This document shows positions 56,130 through 64,000 of a stretch of 64,000 nucleotides of DNA, piece by piece. The number at the start of each line of letters is the position of its first letter. The first letter of the stretch is position 1. The DNA is taken from the NCBI RefSeq assembly GCF_900103875.1, contig NZ_LT629705.1, positions 5,155,001-5,219,000 on the forward strand, given 5' to 3'. The DNA is from Pseudomonas arsenicoxydans (GTDB taxonomy: Bacteria > Pseudomonadota > Gammaproteobacteria > Pseudomonadales > Pseudomonadaceae). The position numbers and the translations under genes are program-made. The notes under the pieces were generated by a model. It was not told the DNA's origin, did not search any database, and worked only from the letters and a program-made list of their open reading frames with translations.

Positions 56130-56180
56130 CACGTAGGCATCATCAGCACAAAGGCGGTTATAAGGAGGAATGCCATCTCC
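56130..56180 (-). ncRNA. Fluoride riboswitch (crcB motif)
   Basis: The minus strand reads GGAGATGGCATTCCTCC (56180-56164), ACCGCC (56158-56153) and CTGATGATGCCTACGTG (56146-56130), matching the three conserved parts of the fluoride aptamer. A downstream stem CCTGT...ACAGG near 56070-56100 may be the expression platform. It controls crcB and DUF190. Confidence 0.9.
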
Positions 56181-56348
56181 TGCTTTCATCCTAAAGCAGC
56201 GGCGGCCGGAGATTCAAGCCATAACAAGCTTGAATTGAAGCATTCAGTCAATGTCGATCAGCATTCTCAACATATGAGCTAGATCAGTTGGATTCAAACT
56301 TGGGTCGCTATACTGGCTACCGCCCAACATCGACTCAAGGGTTTCCCC

Positions 56349-57429
56349 ATGACTCCTTCGCCCAGCGACCAACGAGATGTAGTGATTATCGGTGGGGGTC
56401 AGTCAGCCTTGGCGGTAGCGTATTTCCTGCGCCGAACTCAACTTTCGTTCGTTATCCTCGACGCAGAGGAGGAGCCCGGTGGTGCCTGGCGGCGTGGCTG
56501 GAACTCGCTGCGTTTATTCTCCCCGTCCACCTGGAGTTCGATCCCTGGCTGGATGATGCCTCCTGCGCAGGAGGGGTATCCAACGCGAAATCATGTAATC
56601 GACTACCTCAACCAATATGAGGAGCGCTATCAGTTTCCTGTTGAGCGTCCGGTTCGGGTCACCGCTGTGGAGCGTACTGAAATTGGCTTACGAGTACGTT
56701 CTGACGACAGGTATTGGGATGCCAGGGTTGTCATCAGCGCCACCGGCACCTGGAGCAGTCCGTATATACCTCATTACCCTGATGCCGAGTTATTCGCCGG
56801 TCGGCAATTGCACTCCGCGAACTATGTTGATGCACAAGCCTTTGTTGGCAAGAAGGTTTTGGTGGTGGGTGGTGGCAATTCAGGAGCGCAGATTTTGGCA
56901 GAAGTATCCAAGGTCGCCGAGACCACTTGGGTAACCCCTACTGAGCCGGTCTTTCTGCCTGACGAAGTGGATGGACGGGTACTGTTCGAGCGCGCCACTC
57001 AGCGCTTGAAAGCCCAGCAAGAGGGGCGTGTCGTTGACCAGCCAGTCGGCGGGCTGGGAGACATTGTCATGGTGCCGCCAGTTCTGGAAGCCCGTGAGCG
57101 TGACGTCCTCAAATCTGTGCGCCCCTTTGAACGCTTCACTCGCGATGGTGTGATGTGGGCCGATGGATCTGAATCTGTAGTGGATGTGGTGATCTGGTGT
57201 ACCGGATTCAGGCCCGCACTTCAGCATCTGGATACGCTGGGGGGTGATCGACACTGAAGGTCGTGTTGAGGTCGAAGGCACTCACTCGATCCAAGAGCCA
57301 AGACTATGGCTGGTGGGCTATGGCGAGTGGACAGGTTCGGCTTCCGCCACGCTGATCGGTGTAACACGCACAGCACGCAGCACAGCCAATGAGATCGCGA
57401 CCTATCTTGGCGATCCGTCCGCGACCTAA
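56349..57429 (+). pseudogene. ArsO-like flavin-dependent monooxygenase, frameshifted
   Basis: The frame from 56349 encodes 302 residues with [19 protein letters not shown] (FAD), [17 protein letters not shown] (NADPH) and [11 protein letters not shown], then ends early at 57257. The normal C-terminus ([16 protein letters not shown]...[24 protein letters not shown]) continues in another frame up to 57429. The frames join at a run of six G (57239-57244); five G would restore a protein of about 359 residues. Either a real inactivating or slippage site, or a sequencing error. Confidence 0.75.
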
Positions 57430-57455
57430 TGCGCCTCCCCCCAGGAGTAGAGGAC

Positions 57456-58493
57456 ATGAATGAAATGATCGTGCGCTGGCCGGAACGCAATCCCCGCATG
57501 TTTTTAGCGGTAGCAGCGCTTGTCTGGTTCGGATTGTATGAGGCCCTGATACCTGTTTCAGAGGCTTTGGTCGCAGCGCTTCCTGTTGATCGTAATAGCC
57601 ACCTGGGAGGCGCCTTACAGTTTTTTTTCTACGACACGCCCAAAGTGCTGATGCTGTTGACCGGCATCGTGTTCTTGATGGGCATGATCAACTCCCACTT
57701 CACGCCTGAACGTACCCGTGCAATGTTGGCGGGTCGAAGCGAGGGCACGGCCAATGTCATGGCGGCCTCTCTCGGTGTGTTTACCCCATTTTGCTCGTGC
57801 TCAGCCGTTCCTCTGTTTATAGGTTTTGTTCAAGCTGGAGTGCCCCTGGGGGTGACGTTCTCTTTCCTCATTTCTGCGCCCATGGTGAATGAGGTAGCGC
57901 TGACACTGCTGCTTGGCCTGTTCGGCTGGAAAGTTGCATTGCTGTACCTCAGCCTGGGGTTGTTTATTGCGATTGTTGCTGGCTGGGTCATTGGGCGTCT
58001 GAAAATGGAAGCCTATCTGGAAGACTGGGTTCGCGATATGCCCAAGATCCAGGCAACCGCTGCAGACACGAGTATGCCGCTTTATGAGCGGATAAATGCC
58101 GGGTTCAGCAGCGTGCGTGAAATCGTCGGAAAAGTATGGCCTTACATCCTTGCTGGCATTGCCATTGGCGCAGGCATTCACGGGTATGTACCTGAGGATT
58201 TCATGGCCAGCTTCATGGGCAAGGAAGCCTGGTGGTCAGTTCCACTCGCGGTTCTTATCGGCATCCCCATGTATACCAATGCGGCAGGCATCATCCCCAT
58301 TGTGCAGGCACTGCTCGCAAAGGGCGCAGCGCTGGGCACTGTGCTGGCCTTTATGATGAGTGTCATCGCTCTATCGCTTCCGGAGATGGTGATATTGCGC
58401 AAGGTGCTGAAAGTTCGCCTGATAGCCACCTTCACTGGGGTCGTCGCCGTCGGCATTCTCATCGTTGGTTACATCTTCAACTTCGCGTTGTAA
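57456..58493 (+). CDS. arsP: ArsP-type permease (DUF318/UPF0718)
   Basis: The 345-residue membrane protein has the permease motif FTPFCSCSAVPLFIGFVQAGVP and IPMYTNAAGIIPIVQALL. ArsP exports trivalent organoarsenicals. ATG 57456 follows AGGAG, favoured over the ATG at 57429 that overlaps the previous stop. It is part of an arsenic-like set, although no arsR is seen. Confidence 0.82.
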   Translation: MNEMIVRWPERNPRMFLAVAALVWFGLYEALIPVSEALVAALPVDRNSHLGGALQFFFYDTPKVLMLLTGIVFLMGMINSHFTPERTRAMLAGRSEGTANVMAASLGVFTPFCSCSAVPLFIGFVQAGVPLGVTFSFLISAPMVNEVALTLLLGLFGWKVALLYLSLGLFIAIVAGWVIGRLKMEAYLEDWVRDMPKIQATAADTSMPLYERINAGFSSVREIVGKVWPYILAGIAIGAGIHGYVPEDFMASFMGKEAWWSVPLAVLIGIPMYTNAAGIIPIVQALLAKGAALGTVLAFMMSVIALSLPEMVILRKVLKVRLIATFTGVVAVGILIVGYIFNFAL

Positions 58494-58512
58494 TCCACCT
58501 ACCGAGGTTTTT

Positions 58513-58749
58513 ATGAAAGACATCAAGGTGCTGGGCACCGGTTGTGCAAAATGTAAATCGACAGTAGCCATCATCGAACAGGTGGCGAGTGCGAAAGGCG
58601 TCCCCGTTAAGCTGGAAAAAATCGAAGACATGCAACAGATCGTCGGCTACGGGGTCATGTCCACCCCGAGTGTCGTGATTGATGGAAAGGTTGTTCACTC
58701 AGGGGGCATCCCGAGCCGTGAAAAGGTTGAAGAATGGCTTAGCGCTTGA
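58513..58749 (+). CDS. Small thioredoxin-family protein
   Basis: The 78-residue redox protein has the site GCAKC and the cis-Pro loop MSTPSVVIDGKVVHSG. These miniature thioredoxins frequently follow DUF318 permease genes. GAGG lies 5 bases before the ATG. Probably co-transcribed with the permease. Confidence 0.87.
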   Translation: MKDIKVLGTGCAKCKSTVAIIEQVASAKGVPVKLEKIEDMQQIVGYGVMSTPSVVIDGKVVHSGGIPSREKVEEWLSA

Positions 58750-58812
58750 GTCAAGTGCCCCTGCACAGCCAACCAGACTCGGTTGTGAGAGGCCTAGCCT
58801 GTTGTACTGCGG

Positions 58813-59064
58813 ATGCACCAGCTCGCTCCAGAGTGCAAGACAGCGCTGGCCGAGCCAGACATTCATCTTGTTGCCACAGCGGACGCTCTCACACTGCTCC
58901 TGCATAACCAGCACGCCATTAGCGCGGCCATTGAAGAGGTGACAAAGTGGCTCTCTGAAAATGGACTGGGGAGTGTCGCGGCTAACGCAATTGCGGCAAT
59001 GGAAACGCTGGGCACAAACGCTCAAGGCATCACAGACGCCATCATGCGACTACGGAGGTTATAG
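58813..59064 (+). CDS. Hypothetical small protein
   Basis: An 83-residue frame predicted mostly helical (TADALTLLLHNQHAISAAIEEVTKWLSENGLGSVAANAIAAMETLG). No family recognised and no clear Shine-Dalgarno sequence. A run of nine to ten C follows the stop. Confidence 0.4.
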   Translation: MHQLAPECKTALAEPDIHLVATADALTLLLHNQHAISAAIEEVTKWLSENGLGSVAANAIAAMETLGTNAQGITDAIMRLRRL

Positions 59065-59144
59065 GCATCATCTACCCCCCCCCGTGGCTCTTCCTTGATG
59101 AGCGATTCCCGCCTCATAGCTGCCAGTCGCGACAGGCAGAAATC

Positions 59145-59329
59145 GGCCGATTCTGTTGAAAAAGTCGGCAATGGTTTCCACGGTAGAAAAGTACACGCTT
59201 GAGATTGAAATCTTTACTTGAACAGAGGATTCCGGGCTCAGATTTCGCGTAGCTACGCGCAAAAAAGACGTTTTCAGTGGTCAGTATGCGGACAGTCTGG
59301 AAGAACCGACTTTTTCAACACAATCGGCC
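59145..59329. mobile_element. 185-bp MITE-like element
   Basis: Ends are inverted repeats of 24 bp (59145-59168 and 59306-59329) with one mismatch, and no coding frame lies between. The ends match the IS end at 422-442, so an IS of that family could have moved it in trans. A near-palindrome (59120-59139) lies 5 bp beyond its left end. No clear target duplication was found. Confidence 0.65.
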
Positions 59330-59389
59330 AAAAGCAGTCATTCGAAGAGTCTACGAATGCGGGGGCGATTCATACACCAATGCTGAAGT

Positions 59390-60784
59390 TTAAAAAATGG
59401 TCAGCAACTGCATACGATAATGTTGCGAAAAACTAACCTGGTATGAAGATTCAGATACAAACCCTCCTAGCGACAAACCACTTCCCGCACCACCACTCAC
59501 GGGCTGTCCTGACGCTCTGCTACCGAAATCGCCAATAGGACAACTGCCCGTCAAATCCCAACCATCCACCCCACCGAAAGCAACCGTAGGTGTTTGGATG
59601 TGACTAAAAACTGCTAAGTCCTCAGGTAGATCATCAGCAACACGTTGTGAAAACTGTTTGAGCGCTGGTTCAGCCGGCGCAAAAAGCCATGCTTGATCGT
59701 CAACTTCGCCCGTGCGCCGAAGAACTCGCCCTAATACTTGCCTGTAATGCAACTCAGTGCGAATACGACTTAGGTGGCAACAGACCTGCAAACGAGGAAT
59801 ATCTGTCCCCTCGCTGATCATTCCTACCGCCACTATCCAACGACAGTGACTTCTTCTGAATTCGTTGATCACCTGCTGGGCATCCGGAGTCCTATTGTTC
59901 ACTACGTGGCAACTCTCCCCCATGTTCTCTAGTGCCAACGCCACCTGGTGGGCATGTTGGATATTGGAGGCAACGACTAGCCCTGCTGCGTCCGGTTTGA
60001 TTTTTCGGACTTCATTGAGCTTCTCGCACCCCAAACTGAGTAGCTGGCTAACGACGTCATCATGGTAAAGAAGGTCTTCGTAGGAGACCGGAGATTCACA
60101 TAAAAGCTTTTCGATGCTTGGAAACAGCCTGACCTTACTGTCATGCTCGAGCTCCTCCGTAAGTTTCACCTGTTGGTTATCCAACAGAACTATACGGGGT
60201 GAGCGACAAACGCCATCAGAAATTGCTTCTCTCAATCCATAGCGATAATCACAGATCAGACTGCCATCAGGGGAAGAGTAACGTGCCAAGGCAATGGCCT
60301 TGTTATCAGAACGCCATGGCGTACCAGACAGCGCCAGTGTAAAAGTCGCACGATCCTGCATCTTCTGGAGAATCTGTTGCCCCCAGACATTGCCCAGTAG
60401 TGGATCATGTCCGGCGCAATGGTGAATTTCGTCGAAGACCGCGAACACACGATAGTCATCAAAAAGATTCCAGAACGCTTCTTCCCGATATTCCAATGCT
60501 TGATAAGTTAAGGCAGCACCGATAGCTCCCATCAAACCATCCAACCGTCTGCCGAGCACTTCAGAGAAGGTAGCCTGAAAGCCCTCCACCACCTGACAAG
60601 ACGGGGCAAAACAAAGAACCAGATCAATCTTGTCTTGCTCCAGCAGAGATCGGGCTAACTCCGCCGCCATCCTAGTTTTTCCGGCTCCCGGTGTCGCTTG
60701 GCAAAAAAGATGCGGCGTAGTGTTGTAATGATTCAACGCCATCTCAAGACAACGAATCTGCCAATTTCTCAAAGACGCCCTCAT
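59390..60784 (-). CDS. SF2 DEAD/DEAH-box helicase
   Basis: The 464-residue protein has motif I ATPGAGKTRMA (about 30-40), motif II FDEIHH, motif III LSGTPW, and motifs V/VI SEGTDIPRLQ and QVLGRVLRRTG, so both RecA-like lobes appear complete. The C-terminal 80 residues are Gly/Ser-rich and low in conserved motifs. No nuclease domain is seen. It resembles the helicase part of type III restriction enzymes. Its ATG overlaps the stop of the upstream gene (ATGA at 60784). Confidence 0.82.
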   Translation of the reverse strand: MRASLRNWQIRCLEMALNHYNTTPHLFCQATPGAGKTRMAAELARSLLEQDKIDLVLCFAPSCQVVEGFQATFSEVLGRRLDGLMGAIGAALTYQALEYREEAFWNLFDDYRVFAVFDEIHHCAGHDPLLGNVWGQQILQKMQDRATFTLALSGTPWRSDNKAIALARYSSPDGSLICDYRYGLREAISDGVCRSPRIVLLDNQQVKLTEELEHDSKVRLFPSIEKLLCESPVSYEDLLYHDDVVSQLLSLGCEKLNEVRKIKPDAAGLVVASNIQHAHQVALALENMGESCHVVNNRTPDAQQVINEFRRSHCRWIVAVGMISEGTDIPRLQVCCHLSRIRTELHYRQVLGRVLRRTGEVDDQAWLFAPAEPALKQFSQRVADDLPEDLAVFSHIQTPTVAFGGVDGWDLTGSCPIGDFGSRASGQPVSGGAGSGLSLGGFVSESSYQVSFSQHYRMQLLTIF

Positions 60785-61371
60785 AGCTTTGAGGTGAACG
60801 TCTTGAGTACTTTCTCAACGGCCCGGAGGTGGCCCAAAAGACGAGAACTACGATCCCTTGCTTCCAGGTACTCACCCTCCAGTCTGTCCTTCAGTTGCGG
60901 CATTTCATCAAGAAGCTGCTTGTAGCGCTCCGTTTCCCCCATCGCCGATAGAAAGTCGAGCCGAGTCTCTTTGAGCAGCGATTCCAAATGCTGAGTTGTA
61001 TCAGGATCGACTTTTACGAGAACGGTGTCCCGAGCCTGTCTGATTTGTTCCTCCCGGGGTGTACTCGAAGAGTTGAAATTGTTTTCGAATCCATGCTCAA
61101 CAAACTCCAACTTTAGACGTTCAGGGAATGGCTGAAGGTGGTAAACCTGCCCTCGCTTGCGGCGCTCGACGTCCTGAACAACCCAGCCTACATGCAGCAT
61201 TCGGCGGATCTGATCATACACATACCTACGTACGTCGCTGAGACGAAAGCTCGTTCCCTCTAAGTGTTTGGCATAGGCATCGCGCAATTCACGGGTTGTA
61301 AATTGCGCATATCCCTCCTGCTGAAGGAGGTCAAACAACCGCCTGTCGAAAGTGAATGAATCGGGTTTCAT
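60781..61371 (-). CDS. Winged-helix/coiled-coil protein of unknown family
   Basis: The 196-residue protein starts with a likely winged helix (FDRRLFDLLQQEGYAQFTTRELRDAYA; RYVYDQIRRMLHVGWVVQDVERRKRGQVYHL) and ends with a long charged helical region (about 120-190). It has no recognised enzymatic motif. ATG 61371 was chosen; upstream codons would run into the XRE gene on the other strand. It is translationally coupled to the helicase and probably acts with it. Confidence 0.7.
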   Translation of the reverse strand: MKPDSFTFDRRLFDLLQQEGYAQFTTRELRDAYAKHLEGTSFRLSDVRRYVYDQIRRMLHVGWVVQDVERRKRGQVYHLQPFPERLKLEFVEHGFENNFNSSSTPREEQIRQARDTVLVKVDPDTTQHLESLLKETRLDFLSAMGETERYKQLLDEMPQLKDRLEGEYLEARDRSSRLLGHLRAVEKVLKTFTSKL

Positions 61372-61409
61372 GCAGGTACCTAGGGGGGAATACGCGGAAC
61401 AGAGAAAAT

Positions 61410-61425
61410 ACGGATTATAATCCGT
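61410..61425. promoter_or_regulatory. Perfect 16-bp palindrome, likely XRE operator
   Basis: ACGGATTATAATCCGT is a perfect palindrome in the 109-bp region between the divergent XRE and helicase-operon genes. It is placed to control both. Confidence 0.65.
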
Positions 61426-61480
61426 GGCCGATCTATCCGCAAACGCAGGATAGTGCCGTCTCGAGTGGGTCGAGGCGGTT

Positions 61481-61705
61481 ATGCAGCAGCTGGCGAAGTC
61501 GTTGGGTGAAAAAATCCGAGTTCGGAGGAAGGCCATGGGGCTTTCTCAAGATGCCTTGGCGCTAGGTTGCAAGGTTGATCGAAGCTATATGGGGCGCATT
61601 GAACGTGGAGAGGTGAACATCACTGTGGAGAAGCTGTACCGAATCGCACGCACACTGGAATGCGAGCCAACTTCTCTACTACCCAGCTTGACTGGCAATA
61701 TCTAG
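61481..61705 (+). CDS. XRE-family regulator, controller-protein-like
   Basis: The 74-residue HTH_3 protein (LGEKIRVRRKAMGLSQDALALGCKVDRSYMGRIERGEVNITVEKLYRIARTL) has the size and layout of restriction-system C proteins and of regulators in defence islands. GAGG lies 7 bases before the ATG. It is divergent from the helicase operon. Confidence 0.85.
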   Translation: MQQLAKSLGEKIRVRRKAMGLSQDALALGCKVDRSYMGRIERGEVNITVEKLYRIARTLECEPTSLLPSLTGNI

Positions 61706-61797
61706 GCTTGGTAATTCCCCCCCTCAACGCCTCAAATATCTTTGTACGCAAACTAACCAAAGCCCTGCGCCGCCTCACATTTTTAGTGAAAGACTAG

Positions 61798-62472
61798 CTA
61801 AGCAAATAGCTTCGCAACAATTTCCATGAACCCGGGCGTCAGCACAACAACGCCCGAGTCGTCGACAACCGCGCCCCCCTCCACAATCTGCCAACCATTC
61901 TCTTCAAATCGCTCTGGACTCAGGTTCCTTTTCAATAATTCAATTTCCCGGCGAGTCAACGGCTGCATGGGCGACTGCATGATCGGTGTCGATACGTGAG
62001 ATTGCACAGTGTCATTCGGAGGACGGATTGATAACTCCTTAAAAGCAGAGCGGAGCTGGTCGTTTTGAGTTTTATACAACTTGTTTTCGGCAATAACCTG
62101 ACGGAACATGGCACGTGCCGCGGGGTCAGACAAGGACTCCACAGCAACATCAAGCTGTGAGCGGCCCCGAGTCAGTTGAGCGCGTCCAATAGCCCCAGCG
62201 CAGGCTGCAAATGCTTCTATTACCCGTCGGAAGTCTTGACCGCCTTCATTTCGTAAAGACTGTGTTTTTAGGCCACCAACCTTGGCAAGGTTACGTCCAA
62301 CTTCGGCCACAAAATAATTTCGGGCACCCTCCCGCCACATTCCCTCCAGAACCTGCCACAGCAATTCCAAATTCTTGCGCTTGCTCTCACGAACAGCTTG
62401 ATGCTTTAGTGTTTGGACCAGACCCCGTGCATCTGCAAATTGAGCTTCAGGCAAACTAGATAACGTGGTCAT
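61798..62472 (-). CDS. gmtX: GmtX-like protein of a Gamma-Mobile-Trio element
   Basis: The 224-residue protein has the pattern NLELLWQVLEGM, GGLKTQSLRNEGGQDFRRVIEAFA and a C-terminal ending. From memory this fits GmtX, the third member of Gamma-Mobile-Trio (GMT) elements. Its ATG overlaps the stop of the upstream integrase gene. Its role in GMT mobility is unknown. Confidence 0.65.
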   Translation of the reverse strand: MTTLSSLPEAQFADARGLVQTLKHQAVRESKRKNLELLWQVLEGMWREGARNYFVAEVGRNLAKVGGLKTQSLRNEGGQDFRRVIEAFAACAGAIGRAQLTRGRSQLDVAVESLSDPAARAMFRQVIAENKLYKTQNDQLRSAFKELSIRPPNDTVQSHVSTPIMQSPMQPLTRREIELLKRNLSPERFEENGWQIVEGGAVVDDSGVVVLTPGFMEIVAKLFA

Positions 62473-64000
62473 TCAGCATCACCTTCAACAATAACGGGCT
62501 CCGGGGTTAGCCTTAACGGAACAAGGCTCTCCAGCTGCCGGGTCATTTCCGCTTCGACACCAAGCCGCCGTAATGTCTCTTTTCCTGCCATAAGCGCATT
62601 AGTGGAGTCCCGACCAAACTTGGCATACATGAAGGCTGCCATCTGGTTGCCTGCCTCCAGCGCCACCTGCTCATCCAAGTCAACAAAGACAGGATTAAGT
62701 CCATTGCGCTTGAGCATGGCATCGAACGCCCGCATACGCTTTAAATTGGGCGTTGTGGAGTCGATTCCTTCAAAAAAAACCGCGGATTGACAAATACGGT
62801 CGACCTGCTCGAACTCCGAGGTCTGCTCCAAAACCGCCTCAACGTTGGACACCCCTCCGGCAGCGACCAACGCATATTGTTGGTTGCTTTGCGTAGGTTG
62901 TTTCTTGCTCGCCCGAATAATGTTCAGGCATTGTTGAATCAGGCGATAAGTTGCATGCCATGAATGAGCCAGATTATCGACCTCATGGGTTCGCTGGTCC
63001 AAATGACTGGCAGCAACCGAGAGCTGATGAACTTCTTGTTTCGCAATAGCGACCCCACTGGCGTGTTTTGCCACATTGGCTGCCTCCAGCGCCTCAAATT
63101 TGGACTTAGCTGCCTGGTAGCGCTCGCTTGCTTCTTTCAACTTGTAGCCAATGTTGTCAAAGTAAGCCTGCAATCCAAGCAAGAATGCCGGACCAGTTAT
63201 AAAGAAGCGGCAGCGTACACAATTGGTGGCCCCCCCCGGTACAGCGCCCCATTTCTGATAAGCCTTCGAATTGATAATAGCTTCGCCGCCTTCGTGACAT
63301 CGAGAACACCCTACGGGGCAAATACCGTGGTCCCGGACGACCCAAGATGTTGGAGAGCCGATCGCTATTACCTCCAGGGCAGACGATGAAGTGTGTGCCA
63401 CTGCGCTAACCAAAATTTCCCGCGTCTGGTTGGCCAACCATGCCTGCCAGTCCATTTGTTCTCGGTTATGCAGCTTAAGTTCTGCCTCATTGAGTTGTTC
63501 ACAGATGTGGTTAGGCGAAAGCTTCATGTAATAAAGAGTCATTATTACGCTTGCGTGGCCCACAACTTTCATGAGTACCGCAGGAGGAACGCCCCCAGAT
63601 TCGGCCAAGGCCGTAATCAAGGTTACCCGCAAAGAGTGCAAGTCATAAACGGGACGGCCCACCTGAGTCTTCTCGACAAGGATAATCGGTGACCCATCCG
63701 GCATCGTTTCACCGGCGCCCGCCAATCTGCGCTCTAACTCCAAATTTAAGTTACGCCACAGGGTATTCAGCCGAACATCACTCACAGGTTGGTCTCGATG
63801 TGGCAAACAAGCCTCTCGGAACAAGAAGCAATTGCTGCCTTTGGCTGCCAATGCTTCGGCCGAGTATCGCTTAGAGATACCGATATCCTTGATGTCCTGC
63901 CACCGCGTCGGGACATTGATAGGGTTGTACTTCTTCTGCCAATCTCGCAGGGCTGTCAGAAGCCGAATAACTTCGAGATGCTGCCAGGGCATGACGTAGC
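62469..64000 (-). CDS. gmtZ: Tyrosine recombinase, GmtZ-like integrase, 5' end outside window
   Basis: At least 507 residues. The tyrosine recombinase catalytic part shows HSLR (His/Arg), VVGHASVIMTLYYMK (His and the nucleophile Tyr), and further on a zinc-like CPVGCSRC and CVRCRFF cysteine cluster, followed by coiled coil. The frame runs into the window end, so the N-terminus is missing. The size and pairing with the gene at 61798 point to GmtZ. Confidence 0.75.
   Translation of the reverse strand, partial: YVMPWQHLEVIRLLTALRDWQKKYNPINVPTRWQDIKDIGISKRYSAEALAAKGSNCFLFREACLPHRDQPVSDVRLNTLWRNLNLELERRLAGAGETMPDGSPIILVEKTQVGRPVYDLHSLRVTLITALAESGGVPPAVLMKVVGHASVIMTLYYMKLSPNHICEQLNEAELKLHNREQMDWQAWLANQTREILVSAVAHTSSSALEVIAIGSPTSWVVRDHGICPVGCSRCHEGGEAIINSKAYQKWGAVPGGATNCVRCRFFITGPAFLLGLQAYFDNIGYKLKEASERYQAAKSKFEALEAANVAKHASGVAIAKQEVHQLSVAASHLDQRTHEVDNLAHSWHATYRLIQQCLNIIRASKKQPTQSNQQYALVAAGGVSNVEAVLEQTSEFEQVDRICQSAVFFEGIDSTTPNLKRMRAFDAMLKRNGLNPVFVDLDEQVALEAGNQMAAFMYAKFGRDSTNALMAGKETLRRLGVEAEMTRQLESLVPLRLTPEPVIVEGDAE

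Noticed and set aside
59073..59083. C homopolymer as a phase-variation tract
   Set aside because: It lies after the stop of the 58813 frame and not within or just before a gene with a start, so switching has no evident target.
1..64000. tRNA, rRNA or CRISPR arrays
   Set aside because: No cloverleaf, rRNA segment or regularly spaced repeat was seen by eye; a tRNAscan/CRISPR finder run would be decisive.

Overview
The window looks like the chromosome of a Pseudomonas of the fluorescens/putida type. The evidence is a Pseudomonas-style REP palindrome near 1.39 kb, a DUF6124/DUF3077 gene, close likeness of many proteins to known Pseudomonas ones (HutH, PstSCAB, PDO-SQR), and moderately GC-rich coding sequence. 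It is mostly accessory metabolism and stress functions broken by small mobile remnants. All calls come from reading sequence and from family knowledge; no database search was run.

Layout. 1-4.2 kb: end of an IS1182-type insertion sequence, a DUF6124 gene with a structured RNA-like leader, an SDR gene and a DHA2 drug exporter, the last two flanked by an 18-bp direct repeat. 4.3-15.0 kb: a catabolic locus with a 2OG-Fe(II) oxygenase divergent from a histidine ammonia-lyase paralogue, L- and D-type 2-hydroxyacid dehydrogenases, a polar amino acid ABC importer, a HisC-type aminotransferase and a HutC-type GntR regulator. Three TGTATATAC-type boxes mark the control points. I infer use of imidazolelactate/imidazolepyruvate through histidine and urocanate. 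15.0-23.8 kb: two tandem small lipoproteins, two cupins, an old-yellow-enzyme/LLM flavin pair with a LysR regulator, and an enolase-superfamily dehydratase with an AEC carrier and a FadR-type GntR.

25.3-38.8 kb is a coherent sulfur and respiration region: rhodanese with an ANR box, thiosulfate dehydrogenase TsdBA, an E. coli-type cytochrome bd operon (cydP-cydA-cydB-cydX-ybgE), a FisR-like sigma-54 activator with the three sensing cysteines, persulfide dioxygenase, a DUF442-sulfide:quinone oxidoreductase fusion, a TauE/SafE exporter, a BigR/SqrR-like ArsR repressor and a YeeE/YedE pair. The genes could oxidise sulfide and thiosulfate, export the products, and respire through an oxidase type known to tolerate sulfide.

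38.9-49.4 kb: a DUF202 protein, pstSCAB without phoU, a divergent FluC-like protein, a D,D-carboxypeptidase, a two-component system, an orphan ModA-like binding protein and a Met-rich secreted protein. 49.5-58.8 kb: an IS66 remnant, an EamA exporter with TetR, a P3A proton ATPase coupled to PPK2, a fluoride riboswitch with FluC and DUF190, and an arsenic-type set (a frameshifted ArsO-like flavoprotein, ArsP permease, small thioredoxin).

59.1-64.0 kb is the edge of an integrative island: a MITE-like element, an SF2 helicase translationally coupled to a winged-helix/coiled-coil protein, a divergent XRE regulator with a perfect 16-bp palindrome, then genes resembling gmtX and gmtZ of Gamma-Mobile-Trio elements. 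The helicase/partner/XRE cassette is the best candidate for an undescribed (probably defence) system.
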